The notes: a model not told the origin generated them from the sequence alone. Numbered from the stretch's first letter, positions 43,498-54,077 are shown. The stretch is DNA of 64,000 nucleotides from Aricia agestis (GCF_905147365.1 NC_056423.1:9962501-10026500), one strand, 5' to 3'. A program made the numbers and translations.

Positions 43498-43962
43498 TAC
43501 TATAGTAAATAGGCACTACATGAGACTCTGACATGAGCTTACCATAAACTTTACAGTAAGATATTTAACAGTTATTTATTCAACTAATTTTATCTATTCC
43601 GAGTGTTAATTGTGTTGAGTGTTGTGATAAAAACTTTCAATATTCTTGTACCTGCAGTTTACGATAAAATAATAAGTACTTAGCGGATTAAATAACATTA
43701 AAACTATATAAAACATTGAAATTAGGTATCGAAACTTATTCAAAATATATTCTTATTTTAATTGACATTTTCATGAATCCGACCATGGGATATTGAACAG
43801 GCAGAATAAAGCTCTGGCTCATTTGGTTAAGCGGTTTTTAAGTTAAACAAAACTTAAAATATACTTTAGAATTATGTGAATAAGAAATAATAATATGAAC
43901 TTAGAAAAATATTTTATTGTCTGTACATAAATTATTACTGCCTAGGGTCGTGACTAGTGAAC

Positions 43963-45635
43963 TCAGTGGTGATAGAGGGGAGCGGAGTAGGCCACGGGGG
44001 CGGAGTGGTAGGCCAGGGGGGCCGAGTGCACCACGGGGGCGGCGGCGTAGGCGACGGGGGCGGCGACCTTAGCGACGACGGGGGCTACGGCCTTGACGGC
44101 TAGGGGCTCCCTGTGGACGACGGCGTTGAAGCCGTTGTGGGGGTCGGCGGTGTACTCCACGGTGCGCTTGGTGCCGTCGGGGTCGACCACGGAGTAGGCA
44201 CCCTGGACCACGTCACCGTCGCGCGTCTCGTGCTGGCTCTTGGAGTCGCCGGTGTGGCCGTCCTGCACGTCGTACGAGAACGTGTACTGGGGGTGGGGGT
44301 CGTACTCCTCGACCTTGGCCACGGGGGCTACCACCTTGGCGACGGGCGCGGCGTAGGTCTGGTAGGCCGGGGCCGCGTGGTAGACGGGGGCGGCGGCGTA
44401 CGCCAAGGGGGCGGGGTGTGCGGCGTAGCTCACAGGAGCTACTATGCCGGCCTGGGCTGCGGCGAGGGCGCAAGCCAAGATGACGAGCTGAAAAAAATAA
44501 GGAATTTGTAAAAAGCTTGATTTTGACTAATCTATGATCATTTTTATTTTGACTAGCGATTTGTTTGTTTTCGTTCATTGCTTCACTATTAACTATCAAA
44601 AATGCAAATTAAATGTCAAAAGAAGGAATTGCAGACTGTCATTGCTTTCAAAAATGTTGTGGGAATTTCAAATCTGATACTTTTTGAAACATTGCTCAGA
44701 CGAAAATTAACTAATCTGTGATCATTTTGATTTGACATGCGATTTGTTTATTTTCATTCATTTGTCAGAATTCCGAATTTCAATTTTTCAGACGATATCG
44801 AATCCTAAATTCTTCTTCATTATAGAAATGAAATTGATTATAATATACATTTTTTGCAAATAAAACGAGTATTGCAAATAAAATAGTTTATTTGCATAAT
44901 CGACGTATTTCTTACGAATTTTTATAAAAAATGTGTTTACGAACCTTATAATAACGTAGGTTCAAAGAGAAAATGTAGATTCACATAAAAAATCAATTGA
45001 ATTCATAAGTTAATTCACCCACAATTACCGATTAGTTGACACAGCTTTTGACAAACCTTTAATCTATGATTACGGCTTGACAAGCGTTTCGGAAACCCAA
45101 AATGGCGGTTGACATATCATTCTCGAGTCAAATTGAACATCTACCGTCAACTGACGCGCTGATCAAATTAAACTAACGAACCGTGCTTCTAGCAACCCAA
45201 TTGTTACTTGACAAGAGATTTAACAGGCGATTAGTTAATTTTAGTGTTGATCTGCCTTTCAGAAACCGGGTGTTAATGTTCAAAACGAATCAAGGATTTT
45301 TTCACTCAAAGCTTTTAAGACTTTTATTGCTCAACAATAATTCTACACATGGTATTGTGTTGTTCTAGCGAGCTTTGCAACAAAGTTTTAACAAGGTTTT
45401 ATTCGCATTGTTTAGAAGCCAACTGCCAATATATTATAGTGTTTGTAATACTATTGCAATCTCAATATTGTAAAATTAATTTCTTTATTGCTGGTGGCAA
45501 AATGTGCAAAAAAATGTTGAGGTGTTTTTTTTTACTCAATTAATTTTTTAAATGCTCTATCGGATTCTTAATTCAAAATGTGCTAATTCCAAACTGGCTG
45601 GTAGCAAAAAATGAAAAAGTTACCTTGAATGCCAT
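43963..45635 (-). CDS. CPR-h: RR-2 cuticular protein, 178 aa
   Basis: Exon 1 is 45624-45635 (ATG GCA TTC AAG, donor GTAACT) and exon 2 is 43963-44487 (acceptor TTTTTTCAG), with an intron of 1136 bp. The signal peptide is MAFKLVILACALAAAQA. The N-terminal arm AHPAPLAYAAAPVYHAAPAY leads into an RR-2 core at about 64-132 that matches CPR-e/f residue for residue (EEYDPHPQYTFSYDVQD through NGFNAVVHREP). At the DNA level the match is nearly exact over about 300 bp, while the tails differ (AVKAVAPVVAKVAAPVAYAA, ending PLYHH). This points to recent gene conversion or duplication of the core. AATAAA (minus) is at 43915-43920. Confidence 0.92.
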
Positions 45636-45690
45636 GTTGCCTGTGGTGTGTTCTAAATTTGAATGTGCCGAAATTAATTCAAAGAGGTTT

Positions 45691-45697
45691 TTATATA
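45691..45697 (-). promoter_or_regulatory. TATA box of CPR-h
   Basis: TATATAA followed by AAA on minus, 62 bp before the ATG at 45635. Confidence 0.6.
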
Positions 45698-45890
45698 TGA
45701 GAGTATTGCCGCGGGCGTTGCATTGTACTCTACATCGCCTACGTATGTAAGGCTAACTTGGTGTTGCTTAACCATGTCACTTACCCTCATCATGAGCAGG
45801 CTCTCATTTGTTTAGCAACTCATTATTAATCTTGGTTATGAGACTCTTTAATGAGGGATTAGAATATTAAGGTATAGCTGGTCTCTAAGA

Positions 45891-46090
45891 TTGAATAGGT
45901 TTTTTGACAGACTCTGGAACGAACTGTCAACAGCAGTATTTCCAGACCAATACGACCTGCAAACCTTCAAGAAGAGAGCGTCTCTCTTAAAAGGCCCGCA
46001 ACGCACCTACAGCTCTCCTAATGTTGCAAGTGTCCATGGGCGACGGTACGGTGAGGTCCCGTTTACTAGTTTGTCCCCTTGTTTTATAAA
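45891..46090 (+). pseudogene. LINE C-terminal tail fragment
   Basis: The frame reads RLWNELSTAVFPDQYDLQTF then KKRASLLKGPQRT. By family knowledge this is the C-terminal end of an insect non-LTR protein. It merges into the CGTTGCCGGCCTTTTAAG-type repeat whose other copies are at 33863-34070, 56158-56440, 59321-59420 and 60045-60410. Confidence 0.55.
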
Positions 46091-47001
46091 AAAAAGGCAA
46101 GACTTACCTGCCAAAAACTGTTTCAAAACTGATAACTTATTTTTAGATAAATAGGTACTAGAGTGCGCGCACGAGAACTCTGCGCCTGACAGTGTAGGGA
46201 TTCATAAAAATATGGGTAATCCCAATGATAGTTTATTGGTAGTTTTACTTTAATATCTTTATTTACTCATTTAAATTATGTATAGGAATAGGCGTATCGA
46301 TTAATAAGTAAATATGGCGGCCCGACGAAAAGTTATCGTTCAGCCGCGCGCAAAGTTATCGTGCGCGCACTTTAGTGCTTAGACCATTAGGTTCAAAATG
46401 TACGGAATTGACATAAGACGAGACATAACGTCAACGTCATATTAACGAACGCTTATGTCAATTCCATACATTTTCATCGGCGATTCTATAACGAAGCGAA
46501 AACGTAAAGATTTTGGCTCACCTTGGCCCTTTGGCTTGCTCGGTTACGAATTAGTTTTGTTACAAAGATAAGGATCTTATAGCTTTATACAATAATAATA
46601 AAATTATGTATTTCAACCACATTTTCAAATCACATATGCATGCATATTCGTGGGATCAAGTACAGACCTTTGGATACCCTTGATATACTTACGGACAGCT
46701 CAATAAAATGTCGTGTTTGCATCGTGCAAGTCTCGTAAAATAAAGTACAAGCTTATTTACAAATCTCTCAATCAAGTTCGCTATTCATTAATATGAAGGC
46801 CCACTCTCACGGACCGGACGTGGGTCAGAGTCAATCCTTGGTTAAATTATATCTTTCTTATTATACCTATGGCTAACTTTAACCCAAGTCTGTGCCTTTA
46901 CTTGTTTACTAAATAAGTTAGGCGTATCTTCAACAATATCAGACTTTTAAAAAGCTCTAAACTTTGGAGCTTGGTTTTCTAAGGAAATAGTGTGTCTAAA
47001 C

Positions 47002-47288
47002 CGTAAAGTTAATATACCTAGCGGAATAGAGAAACAAAGGCCTGAGCAAGCGAGATGTCACTATCAGTAACACTGCGTGGTAAAAAGAGACATGTGATAC
47101 ATGACAGCAGCACTCTTTTTTTGACGTCCAGTCGGCACGTGCCGCACGTTGACAATCTCATAGACTTGAGACTTCATGTTCAATCATGCTTGTGTAAGTG
47201 TATACGTACACATATTTTTACACCAATTTCGGTTTCGTTTGACAGCTCGAGATTGTAGCTCTATTCCGCTAGGTATAATAACTTTATG
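47002..47288. mobile_element. 287-bp DNA element with perfect 8-bp duplication
   Basis: GTCTAAAC at 46994-47001 and 47289-47296. The termini CGTAAAGTTAATATACCTAG and, as complement of the right end, CATAAAGTTATTATACCTAG stay similar for about 30 bp. The 8-bp duplication fits hAT or P. Confidence 0.75.
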
Positions 47289-47472
47289 GTCTAAACACAC
47301 CATGCCGAAGTTCCGCGGCAGAAGTTCGGCGATTCCTCCTGCAATGTATTTTAAATTACCGATGACACACCATGCCGACATTACGTTGCGTTTTACGTTA
47401 TATTGTATGCGTTTGACATTGCTGACGTATGCGGAACTTCCGCCGCGGAACTTCGGCATGGTGTGTTTAGAC
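47289..47472. repeat. Inverted-repeat MITE, CACACCATGCCGAAG ends
   Basis: GTCTAAACACACCATGCCGA at the left pairs with the right end (TCGGCATGGTGTGTTTAGAC), continuing into GAAGTTCCGCGGC. The neighbouring 287-bp element landed in its left tip. Confidence 0.7.
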
Positions 47473-48064
47473 ACTAATAGTATTGCAGGCGTAATTATGC
47501 CGAACTACGGCCGCGTATTTTCAGTCTAGTGTGTTTAGTTAAATTGCTGATGAGTGATGACACACCATGCCGAAATTAGGTCGCACAATATTGTATGCGT
47601 AGCGCATTGCAAGCGTAATCAGGCCGAACTTCGAACGCGTATTTTCGGCCTAGTGTGTAATTGTGCATTATTTTTCTCTGTGTGTAATACTCACTTTGTC
47701 TATGACAACGTAAAAAAAGTGTTGAAGCTTGCAAAATCTGTGCCAGATTCGTTTTTCAAAATCAAAACGTAAGTGACGTAAGCAAACATTTTTTGTCAAC
47801 CAGTAAATTCTTCACTAGAGTTTGTTCAAAGGCTATAAAATCTTATAAATTACATTAGAAAAACCCTTCATAATTTTCTACGGCAGTTCTAGTCAAGTTC
47901 AACGTCAAGATTTGCAAACATTGCATAATTTTCAGTAACTGTTATTTAGTTTTGGAACATTACATTTTCCTTTTATTATATTTTTATTTATTTAGTTTCT
48001 ACAGTTTAAATATAGCCGTCTACTTTATATTAAAGAACTATTTTTTTTAAGGAGTGTTATTATC

Positions 48065-48896
48065 ATGTTATCAACTCGCACGCTAGCTCGTGCCAGCGCG
48101 CGCGCGTATACCACATGGATGCCAGACCCATTGGAACACGCGACTGGCAAGGAGAAGCGCGAGTTGCTAGCACATATGGCTGGCAACTGCGACCCCTTTC
48201 ATATAATGAGCATTAAAAGAGGTAAGTTTACAAAATTTAAAATCGATCATGCTACATGAAGACACTCTTCGTTTTATTTGTAACTAGATGTCCCGCGCGG
48301 CTTCGCCCACGTAAATTAGGAATTTTACGGAAACCGTACACTTTCCCATAAAAAATAGCTTATGTCCCTTCTCTTGGTCTACTCTATATCTGTGCCAAAT
48401 ATTGCCATAAAATTTGCTCCAGCGGGGCTAAAATGGTCGCTTTGAAGAATCATGATATGAATCATAATATTATGATTCATTTTTCTAAAATCGCAAAATG
48501 CAACTCTGCTTGCAATTCATTTCTGCATTTTTGTACTGATTTGACATTTGTCAGTTTGACAGTTTTGACAATTCATTTGCTGAATTGATTGGGAGGAATT
48601 GCTAAATGTGACCATTTTAGCCCCGCTGTAGTTCGTAATTTCTAATATTTCCCCCGTTTTTCCCACATTTTCCTGAGTTTCTTCGGTCGTATTAGTCTTA
48701 GCATGATAATATTTAATATAATATTACTAGATGACGCCCGCAACGCCGTTGTGCCAAAACTCGTTTATCGCGCGCGAACCGTACATTTTTCCGGGATAAA
48801 AAGTATCCTATGTCCTTTCCCGGGACTTAAAGTATCTCCATGCCAAATTTCAGCAAAATCAGTTCAGCGGTTTAGGCGTGAAGAGGTAACAGGCAG

Positions 48897-48927
<31 letters not shown>

Positions 48928-49988
48928 AACTTTCGCATTTATAATATTAGTATGGATATGGATTTTAAAGTACTGACTAAAGATCGCTGGGAAATTTTCA
49001 CCCTAGACCTAAAAAACCTGAAAATCTACAGATCACGTGATTGGCAGATCGCTTTCAGAGATTATCGGCAGCTCTTTTTATACTCAATTTACACTCGCGC
49101 GCGAGCCACGAGGCGAGCCGTGAGACGCGCCGCGAGCCCTGAGTGTAAACTCGAGCTCGCGGCTCGTCTCGCGGCGCGGCTCGCGTCGGGAGCGGTTTCC
49201 AAAGGAGCTCGAGGGGGACGCCAGCTTTGTGTTTACACTCGCGCTTCGACGCGAGCTGCAAGACGCGCCGCGAGCCGAGCCACGAGGCGCGAGTATAAAT
49301 CTCGTATTACATTATAATGATAATTGACATCATAGCAGGATTATTGGCTGCTCTGTAAAATATATATTATAGGAGGAGTATAGAAGTCTTTCAGCTATAT
49401 TGCTGCTGCGTGCTTTCAGCTATACAGACACTAAAGTACTATCACTTAGTTTAGTTTTTTTTATATGGGCCTCTCGCCCATATCCTTTGTTTGTCGCTTT
49501 TTACATTATTTTTTCGCGTACCGAGTTTGCAGTCTAACGGCCGTTCCCAATATTTGATCTATCTCTGGTTTTGCCCTACTAGAGATAGGAATAGCTCACA
49601 ATTGACATAAAATATATGTCTATAATGTCAATTGTGAGCTATTCCTATCTCTAGTAGGGCAAAACCAGAGATAGATCAAATATTGGGAACGGCCGTTAAT
49701 CTACTGTAAGTCCATCACGCCTTTGGACCTTTTAAATACTTTTTATTTAGTACACTTTTAGTTTAGTTACACCTTGTTTATACAATCACCTTACTCAAAT
49801 ACATTTTTCCAGGTCCCGGCAAGAAAGACTGCCCCAACATAATCCCGAGCGCATTTAACAAGAGGCTGGTGGGGTGCGTGTGCCACCCCCACGCCAGCCA
49901 CGTGGAGTACATGTGGCTGCACGAGGGCCAGCCGAAGCGCTGCGGCTGCGGACACTGGTTCCAGCTGTGCCGTGTCCCAGCTTTGTAG
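48065..49988 (+). CDS. COX5B: Cytochrome c oxidase subunit 5B, divergent, 110 aa
   Basis: Nuclear-encoded subunit of mitochondrial complex IV, on the matrix side. Exon 1 is 48065-48221 and exon 2 is 49813-49988. The phase-1 intron (1591 bp, GTAAGT to TTCCAG) joins codons as KRG-PGKK. The N-terminal 17 or so residues (MLSTRTLARASARAYTT) are Arg/Ser/Ala-rich, as for a mitochondrial presequence. Then come PDPLEHATGKEKRELLA, SAFNKRLVGCVC, HVEYMWLHEGQPKRCGCGHW and FQL. The zinc-site cysteines are C-x-C and C-x-C (CVC and CGCG). Usual insect COX5B has acidic CICEED-like residues after the first pair; here it is CHPHASH. From memory of the family that is an unusual exchange and suggests a fast-evolving paralog, possibly testis-biased like Drosophila COX5BL. 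AATAAA is at 50088. The intron is packed with transposons. Confidence 0.85.
48284..48705 (-). mobile_element. Helitron-like element split by a MITE, COX5B intron
   Basis: Reads CTAGATGTCCCGCGCGGCTT on plus, the 3' end of the GCGGGCGAAGCCGCGC family in reverse. A 200-bp inverted-repeat MITE (48421-48628) splits it. The 9590-9630 copy shows the unsplit sequence. Confidence 0.6.
48421..48628. mobile_element. MITE, AGCGGGGCTAAAATGGTC ends
   Basis: CAGCGGGGCTAAAATGGTC at the left and the exact complement GACCATTTTAGCCCCGCTG at the right. The interior has a second small palindrome, ATGAATCATAATATTATGAT. No clear target duplication. Confidence 0.7.
48727..48955 (-). mobile_element. Helitron-like short element, complete copy
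   Basis: Minus-strand form A|TCCATACTAATATTATAAA ... GCGGGCGTCATCTAG|T with both termini intact. A (CAGA)n run of about 40 bp lies near its 5' end. Confidence 0.7.
49077..49300. repeat. GC-rich inverted-repeat block in COX5B intron
   Basis: Begins TTTATACTC and ends GAGTATAAA. Between them GAGCCACGAGGCGAG-, GCGCCGCGAGCC- and TTTACACTCGCGC-like units occur repeatedly in both directions. CpG density is far above the neighbourhood. Open frames through it encode only Arg/Ala repeats and are not genes. Confidence 0.65.
49535..49698. mobile_element. Fold-back MITE, ACGGCCGTTCCC family, copy 3
   Basis: The cleanest copy. The arms stay complementary up to an AATTGACATAAAATATATGT centre. It lies 115 bp before COX5B exon 2. 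Confidence 0.88.
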
Positions 49989-50099
49989 GGGTTCTTAGTC
50001 ACCCCGATGTGGGGGTCCCCAGTCACCCCAATATAGGGTTGATTAGGTACCCCAATGGGGAGACTGACAGTTGGTTACTGTCCTTATAATAAATACTAA

Positions 50100-51930
50100 A
50101 AGGTGTCAAATATAATTCTTATAATGTGGTATTGGTATTAGTGTTCTCAATGTATTAGTATAGTTTTGTGAGGTTTAATTACATAAATAACTTAGTAACT
50201 TTGAACTATGTATAACTGAGTCACCTCCCATAATTCCTTTAAAATATGTATAAATTAAATAGTAAATGAGCCTGTTCCTTAATTTCCTTACTAACTATTT
50301 ATCTACTACACGACGACATATTTACTTAGATGATAGATCAGAAATCAGAATAAATCGGAACAAACTATGATCATTGTCAAGACATTATTAGAATTTAAAA
50401 CTTATCTGAGCAATTGAAGCTGTCGTAATCGCCAACAGACTCAAACGGGTAAAAGGATACTGTTATGTAAGCGAGATCCCACGGCTCGATACAAGCCTTA
50501 CACAACCTCCTAAACTGTATACAATTAGATTAGTCATCCACTTATCCCAGATAGGTTTTAATTTTAGGTATTCTAGGCGTTCTATTTTCAGAAAAAAGCA
50601 AGTTTGTTGTATGGAAGCTTCCCTTAAATATTTCATTTATTTTGCTTTTAGTATTTTGTTATAGCGGCAACTGATATACACAATCTGTCAAAATTTCAGA
50701 AGTCTAGCTATAGCGGTTCTTGAGATACAGCCTGGAGACAGACAGCAAGAGAGACGGACAGTATCTAAGTTCTAATACTAAGACATTCCGTTCAGGGTAA
50801 ACCTTTGGGTACGAAACCCTAAAAAGGATACCTGACATAGTATAAAGCCTAGATACTTAAAGCGGTCTAACAAACCACGTAGGTAATTATCACGAACTGT
50901 CACACACTCAAAAGGTCAGCCCCGCCCTGAGTGACCTTCACCGCTCGTAAGATATATCACAATAGAAATGAATACGGTAGCGTGACTCGGCCGTGCTCTT
51001 GAAGACCACACGGGGACAAGTTTTCGCGGGGACATTTTACTGCATTGTTGTGATTCTTCAAGTTATTTGAAATTACGCTAATGTATCCCACGGCTCGGGC
51101 GGTTTTTTAAGGGCTATTGGCTCACCTTCTAATCTCACCACTTTATTCCTGTGTCGCAAAGACCAACAGTGGTAACCAACCACGAAATCCTTTTGATAAG
51201 CTCTCAGGGGTGCCCGAGGAACAAACTTGTCATGGGACCCGAGACGAAACCTCGCCAAACAAAGCAGAAGACATTTTTACATTGCTGATTTCTATTTAGC
51301 TTTTAAAATTAAACTGGTCTTAAACTAGAAGGAGAAGCACCGCTGGAATAAAAAGATAGTCTTCTGTACTTATATTTATTAATTATTATGCTGTGGATCA
51401 ATGCAATTATCAGTGCTAAAAATAAACGTCTCGTTTTCTAACTAAGCTTTCTACACTGTTTAAAATGCGATTTACGGCCGTGCCCAATATTCAATCTATC
51501 TCTGGTTTGACATACAACCGATCGCAGCTAACATTGAATTGACATAAAATATATGTCTCTAATGTCTAATGTGAGCTATTCCTATCTCTAGTAGGGCAAA
51601 ACCAGAGATAGATCAAATATTGGGAACGGCCGTTAAAGAACTGGTAATTGAAACAATCTCTATCTATATAGATACGAAAGTATGTCTATCTGTCACGTTT
51701 GCACGCTCAAACTGCTAGACCAATTTGGATGAAATTTAGTAAAAAAACATACTCTGTATTCCGGACGAACTTTAACACAGTAAAAACTTTTAAAAAAGTT
51801 AAGAAAACAATATGTAGGAAGCTGTATTGTCCATTCATTAATTTTAAGGAGTTTGAATATGATACCCAACATGCACCCAACTGACTTCAATAAAATGCAG
51901 GCAACACAAAAATCTACACTCACTTTAAAA
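50100..51930. other. COX5B to CPR-i interval, no gene supported
   Basis: Contains a minus-strand GGGTTCCGTA-type fragment (50584-50825) and fold-back MITE copy 4 (51473-51635). A Helitron-like scrap lies at about 51655-51730. Short frames at 51073-51299 have no recognisable relatives. Confidence 0.55.
51473..51635. mobile_element. Fold-back MITE, ACGGCCGTTCCC family, copy 4 (decayed left arm)
   Basis: The right arm is intact. The left arm keeps ACGGCCGTGCCCAATATTC and then changes to unrelated CATACAACCGATCGCAGC, so it no longer folds fully. Confidence 0.75.
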
Positions 51931-51933
51931 TAA

Positions 51934-51939
51934 TTTATT
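51934..51939 (-). terminator. Poly(A) signal of CPR-i
   Basis: AATAAA on the minus strand, about 70 bp past the stop. Confidence 0.6.
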
Positions 51940-52009
51940 ACAAAGTATCACAATCACATATTAACCTACCGTAAACTAAAATACTTGACAATTTTAACCA
52001 CTAAAGTCT

Positions 52010-52531
52010 CTAATGGCGGAAATTGGGCTTGAAGTATTCTCCATGGTCAAACCTCTCTTCAGCATCAGGGCCTTTGCCGGGGCTAAAATACCTCGGATCT
52101 CTCGCATCGTGCACCTCGTTCGACGATAAAAACCTGTCATTCTCATTCAAATTTGGAATCTTTGCGTACGGCTCGTGAAAGTTCTGAGTCTTCAAAACGT
52201 ACGGATGACGAAAGTTATGCGCTTGATACAAACTCGAATATGGGACACCTTTTCTTCTGATAGTTGGCTCACTTCGGATGACAGCTTGGAAGCCGTGCTT
52301 AGCGTCTGCTGTGTAGTCCACTATGCGCTTAGTCCCATCAGGGTCCACCACCGAGTAGGAGCCGGTCACCACATTCCCATGCTTGATCTCATGCAGACTC
52401 TTCGTATCTCCTGTTGTCGGGTCCACGATTTCGTACGAATATTTGTACTCTGGCTTCACGGGCGGCGCATCTGTCACTATAATGGCATATCCATAGACAA
52501 CACACGCGAAAAAAATTGCTAGTTTAATCAT
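52010..52531 (-). CDS. CPR-i: intronless RR-2 cuticular protein, 173 aa
   Basis: Single-exon member of the cluster. The frame is open upstream to 52606, but a TATA box at 52587-52594 places transcription start inside that extension. The ATG at 52531 in AATTCAACATGATT context is therefore the start. The signal peptide MIKLAIFFACVVYGYA matches the joined exon 1/exon 2 of the others with no intron after MIK. The RR-2 core at about 26-89 is KPEYKYSYEIVDPTTGDT, SLHEIKHGNVVTGSYSVVD, PDGTKRIVDYTADAKHGFQA, VIRSEP. QAVI replaces the usual NAVV. The tail has no Ala/Pro repeats. It is hydrophilic, with HNFRHPYVLKTQNFHEPYAK and a charged DARDPRYFSPGKGPDAEERF, ending KPNFRH. It could serve a different cuticle layer or stage from its neighbours; that is inference. 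Confidence 0.9.
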   Translation of the reverse strand: MIKLAIFFACVVYGYAIIVTDAPPVKPEYKYSYEIVDPTTGDTKSLHEIKHGNVVTGSYSVVDPDGTKRIVDYTADAKHGFQAVIRSEPTIRRKGVPYSSLYQAHNFRHPYVLKTQNFHEPYAKIPNLNENDRFLSSNEVHDARDPRYFSPGKGPDAEERFDHGEYFKPNFRH

Positions 52532-52586
52532 GTTGAATTTCGAATAAGGGCAATAAGGTTTCTGTTGACAATCACTCGGTGAGTCG

Positions 52587-52594
52587 TATTTATA
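52587..52594 (-). promoter_or_regulatory. TATA box of CPR-i
   Basis: TATAAATA on minus, 63 bp before the ATG. Confidence 0.6.
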
Positions 52595-52738
52595 GTTTGC
52601 CTTCACTAGAACGTGCTCTAGTATGTTCTCTAGAAGCGAGTAATCCGATCTATTGCAGTATTATGCACTATTTGTAATGTCGGGTAAAGTACAGTCTGTA
52701 CAGATTAAAAACCTATAGTGACTAAACGATCTGTACTA

Positions 52739-52931
52739 TCCATACCAATATTATAAATACGAAAGTGTGTCTGTCTGTTACCTCTTCACGCACGAACCGA
52801 TTTTGCTGAAATTTGGTATGAAGATACTTTGAGTCCCGGGAAAGAACATAGGAAACTTTTCATCCCCGAAAAATGTACGGTTCCCGCGTGATAAAAGAAT
52901 TTTGGCGCAACGGAGTTGCGGGCGTCATCTT
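52739..52931 (+). mobile_element. Helitron-like short element, copy
   Basis: A|TCCATACCAATATTATAAA to GCAACGGAGTTGCGGGCGTC then ATCTTA. The terminal CTAG is mutated. Confidence 0.65.
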
Positions 52932-53328
52932 AAATTTTATAATTATTTTGAATAGAAAATCTTGTGGCTTGGTTCTTGTTTAATCAAAGCTTGTTAGAAA
53001 AAATTAAAGATAGTTTCCAACAATTTTAAATCTTTTTCTATACGTAAGACTTATTGAAGTTTTGCCCCCGCGGGTACTTCAAGTCGAGCTTGAGTTGAGT
53101 TTTTTTTTCATTTTTAAAGTAGTCTTTATAATAATTAATAAGACAGCCTTATCTTATAACAGTAAAGCCTTAAAATAGACTTCAGATATAAATTCAGAGA
53201 ACAAAACAAACAAAACAATCGACTGGAGACCTTCAACAGTAATTATCTTAATCTAATACAATCGTAATAATATTACGATCTAAACAATGTTAAATACCTT
53301 GATTCTACTATTCAATTCAACTTCTACC

Positions 53329-53402
53329 TCGATCGTGGGAATCGCAGACACAATAGATTTTCAATTGTTATGCAACAGCCGGGTGCCGCTTGGGGATTGA
53401 TG
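53329..53402 (+). repeat. Repeat shared with 917-1000
   Basis: CCTCGATCGTGGGAATCGCA, CACAATAGATTTTCAAT and CAGCCGGGTGC occur in both places, about 75 bp with few changes. Confidence 0.65.
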
Positions 53403-54077
53403 GGTTAATCCAGTTCGTTCCTATCAAACAAGAACAGGAAATATAACGCAAAAGTCGTAACAGAGGGTGCTAAGTAGCACATACAGTAAATAATTCGACC
53501 AAAATCCGCCATCTTGCACAGTATGCACGCGTCCTATCGGAAAATTGTCAGAAAGGTTGTCAAACGTCGAACAAACTTTTTGTTTACTATCTGTGCTGGA
53601 CATAGAAATGGCTGTATGGGCAACGCTCCCTTTGCCTGTCCCGACCGGGACGAATTAAAAAAAAATGTCTATGCTGGTGCTGCCTCTAGTGAAAACATTG
53701 CAGTAACACTTTCTATTTTATATTGTCATGTAGCTACGTAAAACAAACGTTATAAATTATAATATAATACGTTGGTTTGGGATTTTTCGGAAAAGAAATA
53801 TAACTAGTTTAATTAGTGGTGTGACTGCATCGTACAAGGCATTAAACTGCATCGTTGTTGCATAATTTAGTAGAATTGAGGTATAGTTTTAATTAACACC
53901 GAGTCACAAACAAGTCAAGTCTACAAAAAATCATAATAAAAATTGTTCGAACTCATAACTTCCGGTTAGAGATAACAACGTAAAAATATATTGTACAATA
54001 AGTATTCTAGATCTTAGGTTACGAAGTCAGATTTTTATGTGCTATTTTAATTAGGATAATATACGGAACAGTCCATA

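Larger units (their letters stand above)
39530..43890. other. CPR-g to CPR-h interval, repeat-rich, no host gene
   Basis: Contains half of an ACAGGGTGTAA MITE (39890-40011), a LINE 3' end (40028-40240), a Helitron 3' scrap (40690-40750), a piggyBac-like MITE (40972-41584), a GGGTTCCGTA repeat (41676-42106), a tRNA-headed SINE (42597-42722) and a reverse-transcriptase fragment (about 43283-43497). GC-rich DNA at 40320-40560 pairs partly with itself (GGCCCGCATGACAGG) and is unassigned. Confidence 0.6.
45700..48060. other. CPR-h to COX5B interval, no host gene
   Basis: Includes a LINE-tail coding scrap (45891-46090), a TGACATAAG-type inverted repeat (about 46390-46500), a 287-bp element with an 8-bp duplication (47002-47288) nested at the end of a CATGCCGAAGTTCC inverted repeat (47289-47472), and a diverged copy of the latter (about 47558-47662). 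Confidence 0.6.

Noticed and set aside
47055..47258. 67-residue frame and its overlapping antisense frame at 47184-47474
   Set aside because: Both lie inside inverted-repeat MITEs and their sequence is explained by the repeats.
48893..48932. Short regular repeats as a CRISPR array
   Set aside because: It is a (CAGA)n microsatellite within a Helitron-like element of a eukaryote.
49055..49261. Arg-rich frames in the COX5B intron
   Set aside because: They follow CGCG-rich repeats on both strands and show no protein-like composition.
52532..52606. 25-residue extension of CPR-i
   Set aside because: It overlaps the TATA box and would place a charged segment before a normal signal peptide.
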